From Chenggangzhangella methanolivorans (lineage in GTDB: Bacteria; Pseudomonadota; Alphaproteobacteria; Rhizobiales; Methylopilaceae), in NCBI RefSeq assembly GCF_019797865.1, contig NZ_CP081869.1, positions 1,612,001 through 1,676,000 of the forward strand: a stretch of DNA of 64,000 bases, given 5' to 3'. The notes below the pieces were generated by a model. The model was not told where the DNA came from. It ran no database searches and saw nothing but the letters and a program-made list of their open reading frames with translations. The position numbers and the translations under genes were made by a program. Below are positions 10,362-18,572 of this stretch, piece by piece (position 1 is the first letter of the stretch; each line of letters begins with the position of its first letter).

Positions 10362-11506
10362 GCGGCGTCGAGCCAGGACACGAGCGTTCTCGACCGGCTC
10401 TCCACCGCGGCCTGCACGAGCTGAAAGAGATGGACGACGAGCGACAGCACGATCCAGGCGCAGACCAGGATCATGCCCCAGTCCGGCCGGCCGATCAGCG
10501 TGAAGGCGGTCAGGATCACGAGATTCGGGTTCCGCCGCGCGGTGATGAGGCGGAAGAACGAATCGAACGGCCGCCACACATGCATGTGGAAGCCCCAGAG
10601 CCGGATGAACGCGCCCTCGAACAGGCGCTGCACCACGTAGCCGCCGACAATGATCCAGACCAGCAGCTCGGGATGGGCGACCGGCATGCCGGCCTTCTCG
10701 AGGCCGATGATCCAGGCGATCCACCAGAACGGCGGGTGGATGAGGTCGATGCCGTGGTCGAGAATGTCGCCGAATTTCGACGAGGTCATCGTGACGCGCG
10801 CGAGCTTGCCGTCGACGGTGTCGAGGAAGGTCATGATCCAGGCCGGGATCAGGCCGAGCAGATACCAGCCTTCCCAGAACATGCCGAGCGCCACGAACAT
10901 CAGCAACAGGCCGAGATAGGTGACCTGGTTGGGCGTGATGCGGCGCACCGCGCACCATTTGGTGACGGCCTTGGCCGGGGCCGGCCACCAGTATTTGGTG
11001 ACGAAGTCGGTCACGCCCTTGTAGGAGCCGGCGAAGCTGCGGGCCTCGACGTCCTTCACGCTCTGGGAGTTGAGCGGAATGACGAAGGCGATCTCGCGCT
11101 TGCGGAGCTTGCGGTTGTAGGAGCCCGCCAGCCCCTCGGAGTCGAGGATCTCGGTTCCGACCGGCGCTTCGCCGCTTGCAAGGACGCCCGACGCGGCTTG
11201 CGCGTCGCGTCCGGCGACCGCGGAGGCGATCGCTACGCCGCCCGCGACGAGCGTCGCGCCGGGCCGGGTCGCGAGCGCGTCGATCAGGCGCTGGTCGTAG
11301 GCGAAATCAATCCGCAGGATCACCACGGAGCCGACGTTTTCGAGCCCTTCGGCCGAGACGCGCACGTCCTTCACGCCCGCTCGCGCAAGCTGCCGGGTGA
11401 GGCGCTCGGCGGAGCTCATGCCCCAGATCTGGACCGTCGACTGGCCGATCAGAACCGCCGTCGTCGCCTGCGCCGCCGCAGCGGCCGCGTTCGCATTCTC
11501 CGTCAT
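10358..11506 (-). CDS. CDP-alcohol phosphatidyltransferase with N-terminal nucleotidyltransferase-like domain
   Basis: 382 residues. The C-terminal membrane domain has the CDP-alcohol phosphotransferase signature DG-x2-AR-x8-G-x3-D-x3-D, seen as DGKLARVTMTSSKFGDILDHGIDL (given here only as its pattern; about residues 232-255), plus four to six transmembrane helices. The N-terminal 150 residues (AVLIGQSTVQIWGMSSAERL) resemble a degraded nucleotidyltransferase-like fold, as in bifunctional inositol-phosphate enzymes, but lack an obvious G-x-G-T-R-x(4-11)-K signature. It makes or transfers a phospho-headgroup onto a lipid or alcohol. Operon overlap with the lipid kinase suggests sphingolipid headgroup chemistry. 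It is divergent from the HIT-LptFG operon across 133 bp. Confidence 0.75.
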   Translation of the reverse strand: MTENANAAAAAAQATTAVLIGQSTVQIWGMSSAERLTRQLARAGVKDVRVSAEGLENVGSVVILRIDFAYDQRLIDALATRPGATLVAGGVAIASAVAGRDAQAASGVLASGEAPVGTEILDSEGLAGSYNRKLRKREIAFVIPLNSQSVKDVEARSFAGSYKGVTDFVTKYWWPAPAKAVTKWCAVRRITPNQVTYLGLLLMFVALGMFWEGWYLLGLIPAWIMTFLDTVDGKLARVTMTSSKFGDILDHGIDLIHPPFWWIAWIIGLEKAGMPVAHPELLVWIIVGGYVVQRLFEGAFIRLWGFHMHVWRPFDSFFRLITARRNPNLVILTAFTLIGRPDWGMILVCAWIVLSLVVHLFQLVQAAVESRSRTLVSWLDAA

Positions 11507-11639
11507 TCCTCTTGCGCGTCTCCTGTCCCCGGGACTATCCGGGCCTGTCGTTTAGCCGCGAAATCCGTATGGTGCCAGCGCGCGCGCCATCCTTTCGGCG
11601 AATGGCTCGCCTTAAAGGATCGCAGTCCTTCCTCGTTCG

Positions 11640-12089
11640 ATGACCCTTCCGATGACCAACGCCACGATGGAGAAGTTCGGCCATCCCCGCTCCGCGGTCG
11701 CGGAGATCGGGGCCTGGACCGTGCTCGTGCGGCCGAAGCAGCCGACGCTCGGTTCGCTCGTGCTCGTGTGCAGGGAGCAGGCGACGGCGTTCTCCGATCT
11801 CAGCCCGCAGGCCTTTGCGGACCTGCGCGAGGCGGTCGCCGGGATCGAGCGCGTGCTAAAGGGCTTCGTCGATTACGAGCGGATCAACTACCTGATGCTG
11901 ATGATGGTCGATCCCGACGTCCACTTCCATGTCATCCCTCGCTATGAGGGGACGCGTTCGTTCGGCGGCGTCGAGGTCGCCGACGCCGGCTGGCCAGGGC
12001 CGCCCAACCTCGGCTCCGGCGCCGATCTCGACGACGCGGCGCTCGACGCGCTCGCGGCCGAGCTCAAAGCCCGCTGGGTCGCCGCCTGA
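11640..12089 (+). CDS. HIT-family hydrolase
   Basis: 149 residues (start could also be the ATG at 11652). The histidine-triad region is VDPDVHFHVIPRY (about residue 90), with a PKQPTLGSLVLV strand segment earlier, as in HIT/FHIT nucleotide hydrolases and transferases. Such enzymes split dinucleotide or nucleotide-phosphate linkages with a histidine nucleophile. Here it is the first gene of an operon with an LptF-like permease (TGATG overlap), ceramide synthase and a nucleotidyltransferase, so it may process a nucleotide-activated headgroup. This role is inferred. Confidence 0.75.
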   Translation: MTLPMTNATMEKFGHPRSAVAEIGAWTVLVRPKQPTLGSLVLVCREQATAFSDLSPQAFADLREAVAGIERVLKGFVDYERINYLMLMMVDPDVHFHVIPRYEGTRSFGGVEVADAGWPGPPNLGSGADLDDAALDALAAELKARWVAA

Positions 12090-13299
12090 TGGCGTCGATC
12101 GGCCTGCCCAGGTTGCGGATTCTCGACCGCTACGTGCTGATGCTCACGCTGAAGCCGATGCTGCTGTGCCTCGGCGTCGTGCTGTCGGCGCTGCTGCTGG
12201 AGCGCATCCTGCGCCTCATCGACATTCTGGCGACCGCTGGCGCGCCGGTGTTCATCGCCTTCGCGCTCGCGGCCAATCTCGTGCCGCACTACATGGGCTT
12301 CGCGATGCCCGCGGGCTTCGCGCTCGGCATCTACTCGTCGATCTCAAAGCTCAGCATGGGCGCCGAGCTCGAGGCGGGCCTGGCCTCGGGCGTCTCGGTG
12401 CGCACGCTGGTGCGGCCGCTCATCATGCTCGGCGCGCTTCTGAGCATCCTCAGCATCGTGATCGTCGGCTACGCCGCTCCCTACTGCCGCTACTCCTACC
12501 GCGAGATCATCAACCAGTCGGTCTCCTACGCCTGGCGGGCGCATGCGCCGGCCGCGACCTTCATCAGCGAAGGACGGGCTGACGATCACCGCCGACGACG
12601 TCGACAAGACCGGCCGCAAGCTGCGCGGCGTGTTCATCCAGAACCGGGAGAACGACGTCGACGTGGTGACGAGCGCCGAGGGCGGCGAGCTCGAGCTCAC
12701 GCCCGACAAGCTTCAGATCCAGCTCCGGCTGAAGAACGGCGCCGTGATCCGCGACTATGGCGCGGAGCGGCCCTCGACCCTGCGCTTCCAGGACTTTGTT
12801 CTCGACCGGAAATTCGACCTGACGGCGCCGCCGTTCCGGCCGCGCGGCGGCAGCGAGCGCGAGCTGACGTTGTCCGAGCTCTGGACCGAGATGGGCGAGC
12901 CCGCGCCGTCGGCGCCCTACAACCAGCTGTCGGCCGAGTTCCACTCCCGCATAGCGCGGTCGCTGTCGCTGATCTTCCTGCCGCTGCTGATCGTGCCGCT
13001 GTCGATGACCATGCGGCGCAACACCCGCATCGCCAACATGGTGACAGCCGCGGTCGCGACCGTGCTCTACCACAACTCGCTGCAGATCGGAGACGCTCGC
13101 CGACAAGGGCGTCGCGCCGGCCTGGATCACCTGCTGGACGCCCTTCGCGGCGTTCCTCGCGATGTCGGTCTGGCTGTTCACGACCTCGACCGACCGGCCG
13201 GGCGACACCGCGATCTCGCGGATGGTCGACGGGATCGAGGGCGCGATCACGAGGGCGTTCCGAGGCCTCAAGGGCCGCGTCCGGCCGGCGGAGGGCTGA
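12089..13299 (+). CDS. LptF/LptG-family (YjgP/YjgQ) permease, first of a pair (frame broken)
   Basis: About 400 residues if two frame breaks, near 12570 and 13088, are repaired. The N-terminus (RILDRYVLMLTLKPMLLCLGVVLSALLLERI in pattern) and the SKLSMGAELEAGLASGVS segment match the LptF/LptG plan: two or three N-terminal helices, a periplasmic beta-jellyroll (DGLTITADDVDKTGRKLRGV) and C-terminal helices (IARSLSLIFLPLLIVPLS). The family forms the membrane part of the LptB2FG lipopolysaccharide extractor. This copy is divergent and sits inside a sphingolipid operon, overlapping the HIT gene by one base and separated by one base from the second permease. A sphingolipid transport role is inferred. 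Confidence 0.75.
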
Positions 13300-13300
13300 C

Positions 13301-14432
13301 ATGCGGTTCGCGCGCTATCTCAGCCTGACGCTGTTCAAGCTCGCCGTCGTCGCGACGCTGATCCTCGCCTTCATCGCGCAGATCCTCGATCTCGTCGACA
13401 ACGCCGGCGACATCCTCGACCAGGGCGACGGCGTCCCCGGCATCATCGAATATATCGGCCTGCGGCTGCCGACGCTGCTCGTCCATTCGCTGCCGCTCGG
13501 AACGCTCGTCGGCGCGCTGCTGACGCTCGCGCTGCTTGCGCGCAACAGCGAGATCGTCGCGATGCGGGCGGCGGGCAAGAGCACCTTCTCGATGTTCGTC
13601 GCCATGGCCCCGGGCGCCTTCGCGCTCGTGATCCTGCATTCGACGCTGATTGACGTCGTCGCGCCGCGCGCCGAGGCCAAGCTCGCGATCAAGGTCACGC
13701 AGCGCTTCGAGCGCGCCCGAACAGCAGGGCAAGACCGCCAAGACCACCTGGCTGCGCGTCGGCGAGGCGGTGGTCTCGTTCGACCGCGTCAGCGACAAGG
13801 CCCGAAAGCTGAAGAACGTGCGGATCTACGACCGCAATCCAGACAAGATCGTCACCTCCCGGATCGTCGCCGAAGAGGCGCGCTACCGGAAAGGCGAGTG
13901 GACCCTCTCGGGCGCCGAGCGCGTCTCCTGGGAGCGCGCGACGCTCAACGAGCGGTCTTCCGCCGACGGCGTCTGGCGCACGACCATGACGCCCGACGAC
14001 GTGCTGGCGGCGCTCATTCCGGAAAGCCGCATCTCGCTCACCGCGGCCCGCAAGGTCGTGGCGGGCGAGCAGACCCCGAACGCGCCGCTGCCCTTCTACG
14101 AGACGCTGATCGAACGCGTCTACGCTTCCCCCGTTGGACTGATCGTGATGGTGCTGCTTGCGATGCCCGCTTCGCTCCTCAACTGGCGCGACGTGCGCTC
14201 GACCCGCCACATGGCCTACGCGCTGCTCGGCGGCCTTGGCTTCCTGCTCATCGACGGCCTGCTGACGACGCTCGGCCTGACCGGCATCGTGCGCCCGGCG
14301 GTGGGCGCCTGGGCCGGCATCCTGCTGTTCACCGTCTTCGGCCTCTTCCGCATCTGGCGGATGGACGCCGGCTGGCGCCCGTCGCGCGTTCCGCGTCCGC
14401 CCAAGACCGTGCTGGCGGAGGCCCCGCGGTGA
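13301..14432 (+). CDS. LptF/LptG-family permease, second of a pair (frame broken)
   Basis: About 377 residues after repairing one apparent one-base insertion near 13720 (cgcgcccgaa). N-terminal helices (RYLSLTLFKLAVVATLILAF), a conserved LARNSEIVAMRAAGKS coupling segment (about residue 80) that contacts LptB in canonical homologues, a periplasmic jellyroll (TTWLRVGEAVVSFDRVSD, RNPDKIVTSRI) and C-terminal helices (RVYASPVGLIVMVLLAMP). The stop overlaps the GTG of the ceramide synthase gene (GTGA). With the preceding gene it would form a heterodimer; no LptB, LptA, LptC or LptD partner is present in the window, so the ATPase may be shared with the lipopolysaccharide system. Confidence 0.8.
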
Positions 14433-15559
14433 GCGCCCTCGAGATCCGTCCCGTCAGGGGCCGGCGGGAGATGACCCAGTTCATCAACCTGCCAAAGCGC
14501 CTGCACGCCAATGACCCGACCTACGTGTCGCCGCTCGACATCGAGCGTCATGACGCGCTGTCGAAGACCAAGAACCCGCTGTTCAAGCGCATCGACGCCG
14601 AGTTCTTCCTCGCCTGGCGCGGCGGACGGACGGTCGGGCGCATCACCGCGCAGGCCGACCCGAGGCTCGGCGTCGTCGGCCAGTTCGGCATGATCGCGGC
14701 CGAGGACGACCCGGAAATCTTCCACGCCCTGTTCCAGACCGTCGAGGACTGGCTGCGGGCGCGCGGCAAGACCTCGGTGCAGGGGCCGTTCAACCTCTCG
14801 ATCAACGAGGAGACCGGCCTCCTGATCGACGGCTTCGACACGCCGCCGATGCTGCTGATGCCGCACGACCTTCCCTACGTCGCGCCCCGCGTCGAGGCGG
14901 AGGGCTACGGCAAGGAGATGGATCTCTTCGCCTATCTGCACGACACCGAAGTGCCGTTTCCGCGCGCGATCGAGCGCATCCTCGATCGTCCGCGCCCGCC
15001 CGAGATCACGGTGCGGCACCTCGACATGTCGCGTTACGAGGCGGAGCTCGCCACGGTGATCGACATCTTCAACGACGCCTGGTCGGAGAACTGGGGCTTC
15101 CTGCCCTTCGGCAAGGAGGAGCTCGATCATCTGGCCAAGTCGCTGAAGCTGCTGGTCGACGAGCGCCTGTTGTGGTTCGTCGAGGTGGACGGCAAGCCGG
15201 GGGCCTTCGGCCTCGCGCTTCCCAACCTCAACGAGATCACCACCGATCTTGACGGCAGCCTGCTGCCGTTCGGCTGGGCCAAGCTCGCTTGGCGGCTGAA
15301 GGTGAAGCGCTCCTACACCTCCGGGCGCGTGGTGCTGATGGGCGTGCGCAAGGAGCATCACCGGAGTTATCTCGGTAAGATCATGCCTCTCTACATTTTC
15401 GAGAAGTTTCGAGAAGAGGGGCGCGCCCGCAACGTAAGACGGGTAGAAATGTCCTGGGTGCTCGAAACCAACGCGCCGATGCGCCACATCGGCGAAGCGC
15501 TCGGCGGAGGGCGCGCCTACAAAACCTATCGCGTCTATTCGAAGGAGCTTCGCCCATGA
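14429..15559 (+). CDS. GNAT-fold N-acyltransferase, candidate bacterial ceramide synthase
   Basis: 376 residues starting with a GTG that overlaps the LptG-like stop. The N-terminal signature (MTQFINLPKRLHANDPTYVSP, LFKRIDAEFFLAWR, GRITAQADPR) and the C-terminal YTSGRVVLMGVRKEHH, LETNAPMRHIGEALGG and KTYRVYSKEL match the large GNAT-like family to which the bacterial ceramide synthase (bCerS) of Caulobacter belongs. That enzyme N-acylates the long-chain base made by Spt in the cytoplasm. Location in one cluster with spt, acp and acyl-ACP synthetase supports that assignment. The ceramide reductase of the Caulobacter pathway was not found in this window. It is followed by the nucleotidyltransferase with an ATGA overlap. 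Confidence 0.7.
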   Translation: MSALEIRPVRGRREMTQFINLPKRLHANDPTYVSPLDIERHDALSKTKNPLFKRIDAEFFLAWRGGRTVGRITAQADPRLGVVGQFGMIAAEDDPEIFHALFQTVEDWLRARGKTSVQGPFNLSINEETGLLIDGFDTPPMLLMPHDLPYVAPRVEAEGYGKEMDLFAYLHDTEVPFPRAIERILDRPRPPEITVRHLDMSRYEAELATVIDIFNDAWSENWGFLPFGKEELDHLAKSLKLLVDERLLWFVEVDGKPGAFGLALPNLNEITTDLDGSLLPFGWAKLAWRLKVKRSYTSGRVVLMGVRKEHHRSYLGKIMPLYIFEKFREEGRARNVRRVEMSWVLETNAPMRHIGEALGGGRAYKTYRVYSKELRP

Positions 15560-16302
15560 CCGCCGCCCTCATTCTCGCAGGCACACGGCGCGGCGGCGAC
15601 AAGCTCGCCGAGGCCGAGGGCGTCAGCCACAAGACGCTGATCGAGGTCGGCGGCCGTCCGATGCTCGAGCGCGTCGTCGACGCCCTGCGCGCCTCCGGCC
15701 GCATCGACCGCATCCTGGTCTCGATCAACAAGCCCAAGCTCGTGAAGATCCCGGGCGTCGAGACCATCAAGTCGGCGAAGTCGCTCGCCGAGAGCGTGAT
15801 CGAGGGCGTCAACGCCATCGGCGCGCCGGCCTTCGTGACGACCGGCGACCATGCGCTGCTGGAGCCCGAGTGGATCCGCTACTTCATCGACAACGCGCCT
15901 GACGTCGACCTCGCGCTCGGCATCGCGCGCGCCGAGGCCGTGAGCCGCGACGCGCCCGACACCGAGCGGACCTTCATCAAGCTCGCCGACGGCCAGTTCT
16001 CCGGCTGCAACATGTTCTATGTGCGCCACATCGAGGCGCTGAGGGGCGTCGAGGTCTGGCGCGAGTTCGAGCAGCTCCGCAAGCGGCCGTTCAAGATGCT
16101 GCAGAAGCTCGGCCCGAGCGCCATCTTCGCCTACGCCACCGGCCGCCTCACGACCGAGCGCGTCGCCAAGGAGGTCGGGCGCCTGACCGGCGGGCTGACC
16201 GCGGGCATCGTCGACATGCCGTTCGGCCGCTCGGCGATCGACGTCGACAAGCCCGCCGATCTCGAACTCGTCCGCCGGCTGCTGGAGCGCGAGGCCGCCT
16301 GA
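15556..16302 (+). CDS. MobA/GlmU-like NTP transferase
   Basis: 248 residues with the nucleotidyltransferase start AALILAGTRRGGDKLAEAEGVSHKTLIEVGGRPMLERV (motif G-T-x-R-G-G-D and the following K), an acidic metal site TTGDHALLEP (about residue 95), and GRSAIDVDKPADLELVRRLL at the C-terminus as in sugar- or alcohol-phosphate nucleotidyltransferases. It activates a phosphorylated alcohol or sugar with a nucleotide. As the last gene of the HIT-LptFG-ceramide synthase operon it is a good candidate to make the CDP- or NDP-headgroup donor used by the CDP-alcohol phosphatidyltransferase at 10358-11506. That link is inferred. Confidence 0.8.
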   Translation: MTAALILAGTRRGGDKLAEAEGVSHKTLIEVGGRPMLERVVDALRASGRIDRILVSINKPKLVKIPGVETIKSAKSLAESVIEGVNAIGAPAFVTTGDHALLEPEWIRYFIDNAPDVDLALGIARAEAVSRDAPDTERTFIKLADGQFSGCNMFYVRHIEALRGVEVWREFEQLRKRPFKMLQKLGPSAIFAYATGRLTTERVAKEVGRLTGGLTAGIVDMPFGRSAIDVDKPADLELVRRLLEREAA

Positions 16303-16315
16303 GGCGGCGTCCGCC

Positions 16316-17962
16316 TCAGCCCGCCGCCTCTTTCTGGGCGATCAGCGCCTCGAGGCTCTCCAGCCGATCGGCCTCTGCGGTCGGCTTGTCCCAACGGATG
16401 CGCGCGACGCGCGGGAACCGCATCGCGACGCCGGACTTGTGCCGCGCCGAGCGGGCGATCCCCTCGAAGGCGATCTCCAGCACCAGCCCCTGCTCGGCCG
16501 TGTGCGTCACCTCCCGCACCGGCCCGAAGCGGTTCGTGGTGTTCTTGCGCACGAAGCGGTCGAGCTCGGCAAGCTCCTCGTCGGTGAAGCCGAAATAGGC
16601 CTTGCCCACCGGCACCAGCCGCTCGCCGTCGGCGTCCGCGGTCCAGACCCCGAAGGTGTAGTCGGAATAGAAGCTCGAGCGCCTTCCATGGCCGCGCTGG
16701 GCGTACATCATCACGGCGTCGACCGTCATCGGGTCGTGCTTCCACTTGAACCACAGGCCCTTGGGACGCCCGACCACGTAAGCGCTGTCGCGGCGCTTCA
16801 CCATCAGGCCCTCGACCGCCGCGGCGTCCTCGCCGGCGCCCGCCGACGCCGGATCGGCGCGCGCCGTCGCTAGGCCGTCCCAGTCCTCGAAGCCGACGAG
16901 CGGCGACAGGTCGACGCGCGGATTGTCCTCGCGGGCGATGAAGGCCTCGAGGCGCTTTCGACGCTCCTCGAAGGGCTGTTCGCGCAGGTCCTCGCCGCCA
17001 TCGAACAGCAGGTCGTAGGCGCGGATATGGGCGGGAAACTCCGCGAGGAGCTTCGGCGTGACGCTCTTCCGGTTCAGCCGCTGCTGCAGCACGTTGAAGG
17101 TCTGGACGCGTCCCTCGCGCAGGATCAGCAGCTCGCCGTCGATCGCCCCGTCGAAGGTCAGCGCCTCCACGAGATCCGGGAACGCGCCCGAAACGTTCTC
17201 GCCCGAACGGCTCCAGAGCCGCGCGACGTGTTTTCCGTCGGTGCCCGTTCCGGCGGACGCCTGCACCCGAATGCCGTCCCACTTCCATTCGGCGACGAAC
17301 TCCGCGGGGTCGAAGGCTCGAAAGTTCGAATCCTCCAGCGGATGGGCGAGCATCGGCGGCCGGAACGGCGCCGGGTCCTCGGCGAAGGGCTTGTCCCCCC
17401 GCCCCTCCACCCAGGCGAACAGGTCTTCGTAGGGCGGCTCCAGTCCCGGCCAGACGAGTTCGACGTCGTCCGGCTTGATCCCGTCTCCGAGCGTCGCGAC
17501 CGCGGTCTTGGTCAGCCGCGCGGTGGCCCCCACGCGCAGCGAGCCGGTGATGAGCTTCAGCAGCGCCCAGCGCCCGGTCTCGTCGAGCGCGTCGAGCCAG
17601 CCCGCGAGGCGCTTCGGCAGATCGAGCTTGGCGGTCGTCGCCAGCCCTTCCACGATCTCCGAGAGCGGCGGCGTGCGGTTGGCGCGGGTCTCGCCCGGCC
17701 ACATCAGCGCGACGGTCTCGGCGAGGTCGCCCACATAGTCGTAGGACATCGCGAACAGCTGCGGGTCGACCCGCTCCATGATCAGGCCGCGGATCAATCC
17801 GGCCTTGGCGTGCCGAAACGACAGCGCGCCGGTCAGCGCCGCGAGCGCGAAGCCGCGCTCGGGATCGGGCGTCTCGCGGAAATACTCCGCCATCAGCCGG
17901 ATCTTGGCGTTTCGCCGCGGCTCGTAGGACAGACGATCGAGCAGAAAGGCGAAGCGGTTCAT
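16316..17962 (-). CDS. ATP-dependent DNA ligase of the Lhr/Exo/MPE module
   Basis: 548 residues starting at MNRFAFLLDRLSYEPRRN; the frame is open further upstream only through palindromic repeat sequence. The adenylated lysine lies in EWKWDGIRVQ (K-x-D-G, about residue 225), with GELLILREGR, EGLMVKRRDSAYVVGR and KWKHDPMTVDAV nucleotidyltransferase motifs and an OB-fold C-terminus. It seals nicks using ATP. It belongs to the bacterial DNA-ligase family found clustered with a beta-lactamase-fold exonuclease, an Lhr-type helicase and a metallophosphoesterase; all three partners are present downstream (18573-23341). A GIY-YIG gene and two palindromes separate it from the exonuclease gene. Confidence 0.9.
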   Translation of the reverse strand: MNRFAFLLDRLSYEPRRNAKIRLMAEYFRETPDPERGFALAALTGALSFRHAKAGLIRGLIMERVDPQLFAMSYDYVGDLAETVALMWPGETRANRTPPLSEIVEGLATTAKLDLPKRLAGWLDALDETGRWALLKLITGSLRVGATARLTKTAVATLGDGIKPDDVELVWPGLEPPYEDLFAWVEGRGDKPFAEDPAPFRPPMLAHPLEDSNFRAFDPAEFVAEWKWDGIRVQASAGTGTDGKHVARLWSRSGENVSGAFPDLVEALTFDGAIDGELLILREGRVQTFNVLQQRLNRKSVTPKLLAEFPAHIRAYDLLFDGGEDLREQPFEERRKRLEAFIAREDNPRVDLSPLVGFEDWDGLATARADPASAGAGEDAAAVEGLMVKRRDSAYVVGRPKGLWFKWKHDPMTVDAVMMYAQRGHGRRSSFYSDYTFGVWTADADGERLVPVGKAYFGFTDEELAELDRFVRKNTTNRFGPVREVTHTAEQGLVLEIAFEGIARSARHKSGVAMRFPRVARIRWDKPTAEADRLESLEALIAQKEAAG

Positions 17963-17987
17963 TTGAGCGCGTCCGGAACGCCCGCCA

Positions 17988-18103
17988 TCGTCATGTCCCG
18001 GCTTGTCCGGGGCGGACACGCATCCGCTATGCTCGCGTTTCCAAGCCATCCCGCCAGGTCCGACGCCGACGGTGGATGCCCCGGACAAGCCGGGGCATGA
18101 CGA
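17988..18103. repeat. Palindromic element, family D, copy 1
   Basis: Outer arms of about 25 bp (tcatgtcccggcttgtccgg at 17991-18010 against its near-perfect complement at 18079-18103). Each arm itself contains the small palindrome CCCGG-CTTGT-CCGGG. It lies immediately upstream of the GIY-YIG gene. Its right end (18070-18103) is a perfect inverted match to the left end of copy 2. Confidence 0.85.
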
Positions 18104-18480
18104 CTGAAGGGAGAGCGTTCTGAATGACAGTGGAGCGCCGTTTCTTCGTCTACATTCTGGCGAGTGATCGCAACGGCACGCTTTATGTCGGCATGACCAG
18201 CGATCTCACCCGGCGCGTCTGGCAGCATCGCGAACACGTCGTCGCCGGCTTCACCAAGCGATATGGCGTCGGGAAGCTGGTCTATTTCGAGATCCATGCG
18301 ACGGCGGAAACCGCGATCCGCAGAGAAAAGCGGATCAAGCACTGGCCGAGAGACTGGAAGCTCAATCTGATCGAGCGCGACAATCCCGATTGGGACGACC
18401 TGTTCGACCGGATCGCCGTCTAGATCGACTGACGCCAGCGGAAGGTTCGTCATGCCCCGGCTTGTCCGGGGCATCCACCG
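18070..18480. mobile_element. Candidate mini mobile element: GIY-YIG gene between perfect 34-bp inverted repeats
   Basis: Positions 18070-18103 and 18447-18480 are exact reverse complements over 34 bases. Between them lies only the 100-codon GIY-YIG nuclease gene with 20-23 bp on either side. The layout resembles an insertion sequence with terminal inverted repeats and sits inside an otherwise standard ligase-exonuclease gene pair. No target-site duplication was recognised, and the repeats are themselves parts of longer palindromes, so mobility is an inference. Confidence 0.45.
18124..18423 (+). CDS. Small GIY-YIG nuclease-family protein
   Basis: 99 residues. The GIY-YIG core is FFVYILASDRNGTLYVGMT (about residues 7-25), followed by the conserved arginine and helix LTRRVWQHRE, KLVYFEIHATAETAIRREKRIKHW with the catalytic-type glutamate, and a C-terminal WDDLF. 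This is the short UvrC-domain-like family (UPF0213/YhbQ relatives), usually about 90-100 residues. Members are single-domain endonuclease folds whose substrates are poorly known. It is alone between two copies of a nested palindrome and runs opposite to the ligase and exonuclease genes, which suggests that gene and repeats form one unit. Confidence 0.85.
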   Translation: MTVERRFFVYILASDRNGTLYVGMTSDLTRRVWQHREHVVAGFTKRYGVGKLVYFEIHATAETAIRREKRIKHWPRDWKLNLIERDNPDWDDLFDRIAV

Positions 18481-18558
18481 GTCGTCGAGCCATCGCCCCA
18501 TGACGAATGTTGCGTCCGGGTCTGGCTTGAACGCCCCGGACAAGCCGGGGCATGACGA
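18447..18558. repeat. Palindromic element, family D, copy 2
   Basis: Left arm 18447-18471 and right arm 18533-18558 are inverted copies (core gccccggacaagccggggca). The left 34 bp match copy 1's right end exactly in inverted orientation. A run of six T follows at 18561-18566, so the right arm may also act as a weak transcription stop for the GIY-YIG gene. Confidence 0.85.
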
Positions 18559-18572
18559 TGTTTTTTCTGAAG

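Noticed and set aside
17963..18088. N-terminal extension of the DNA ligase
   Set aside because: The extra 42 codons are translated palindrome sequence; MNRFAFLLDRL at 17962 is the usual start of the family.
18561..18566. Classic rho-independent terminator after the GIY-YIG gene
   Set aside because: The T-run is separated from the hairpin by about nine bases, so it is noted only as a possible weak stop within the repeat.
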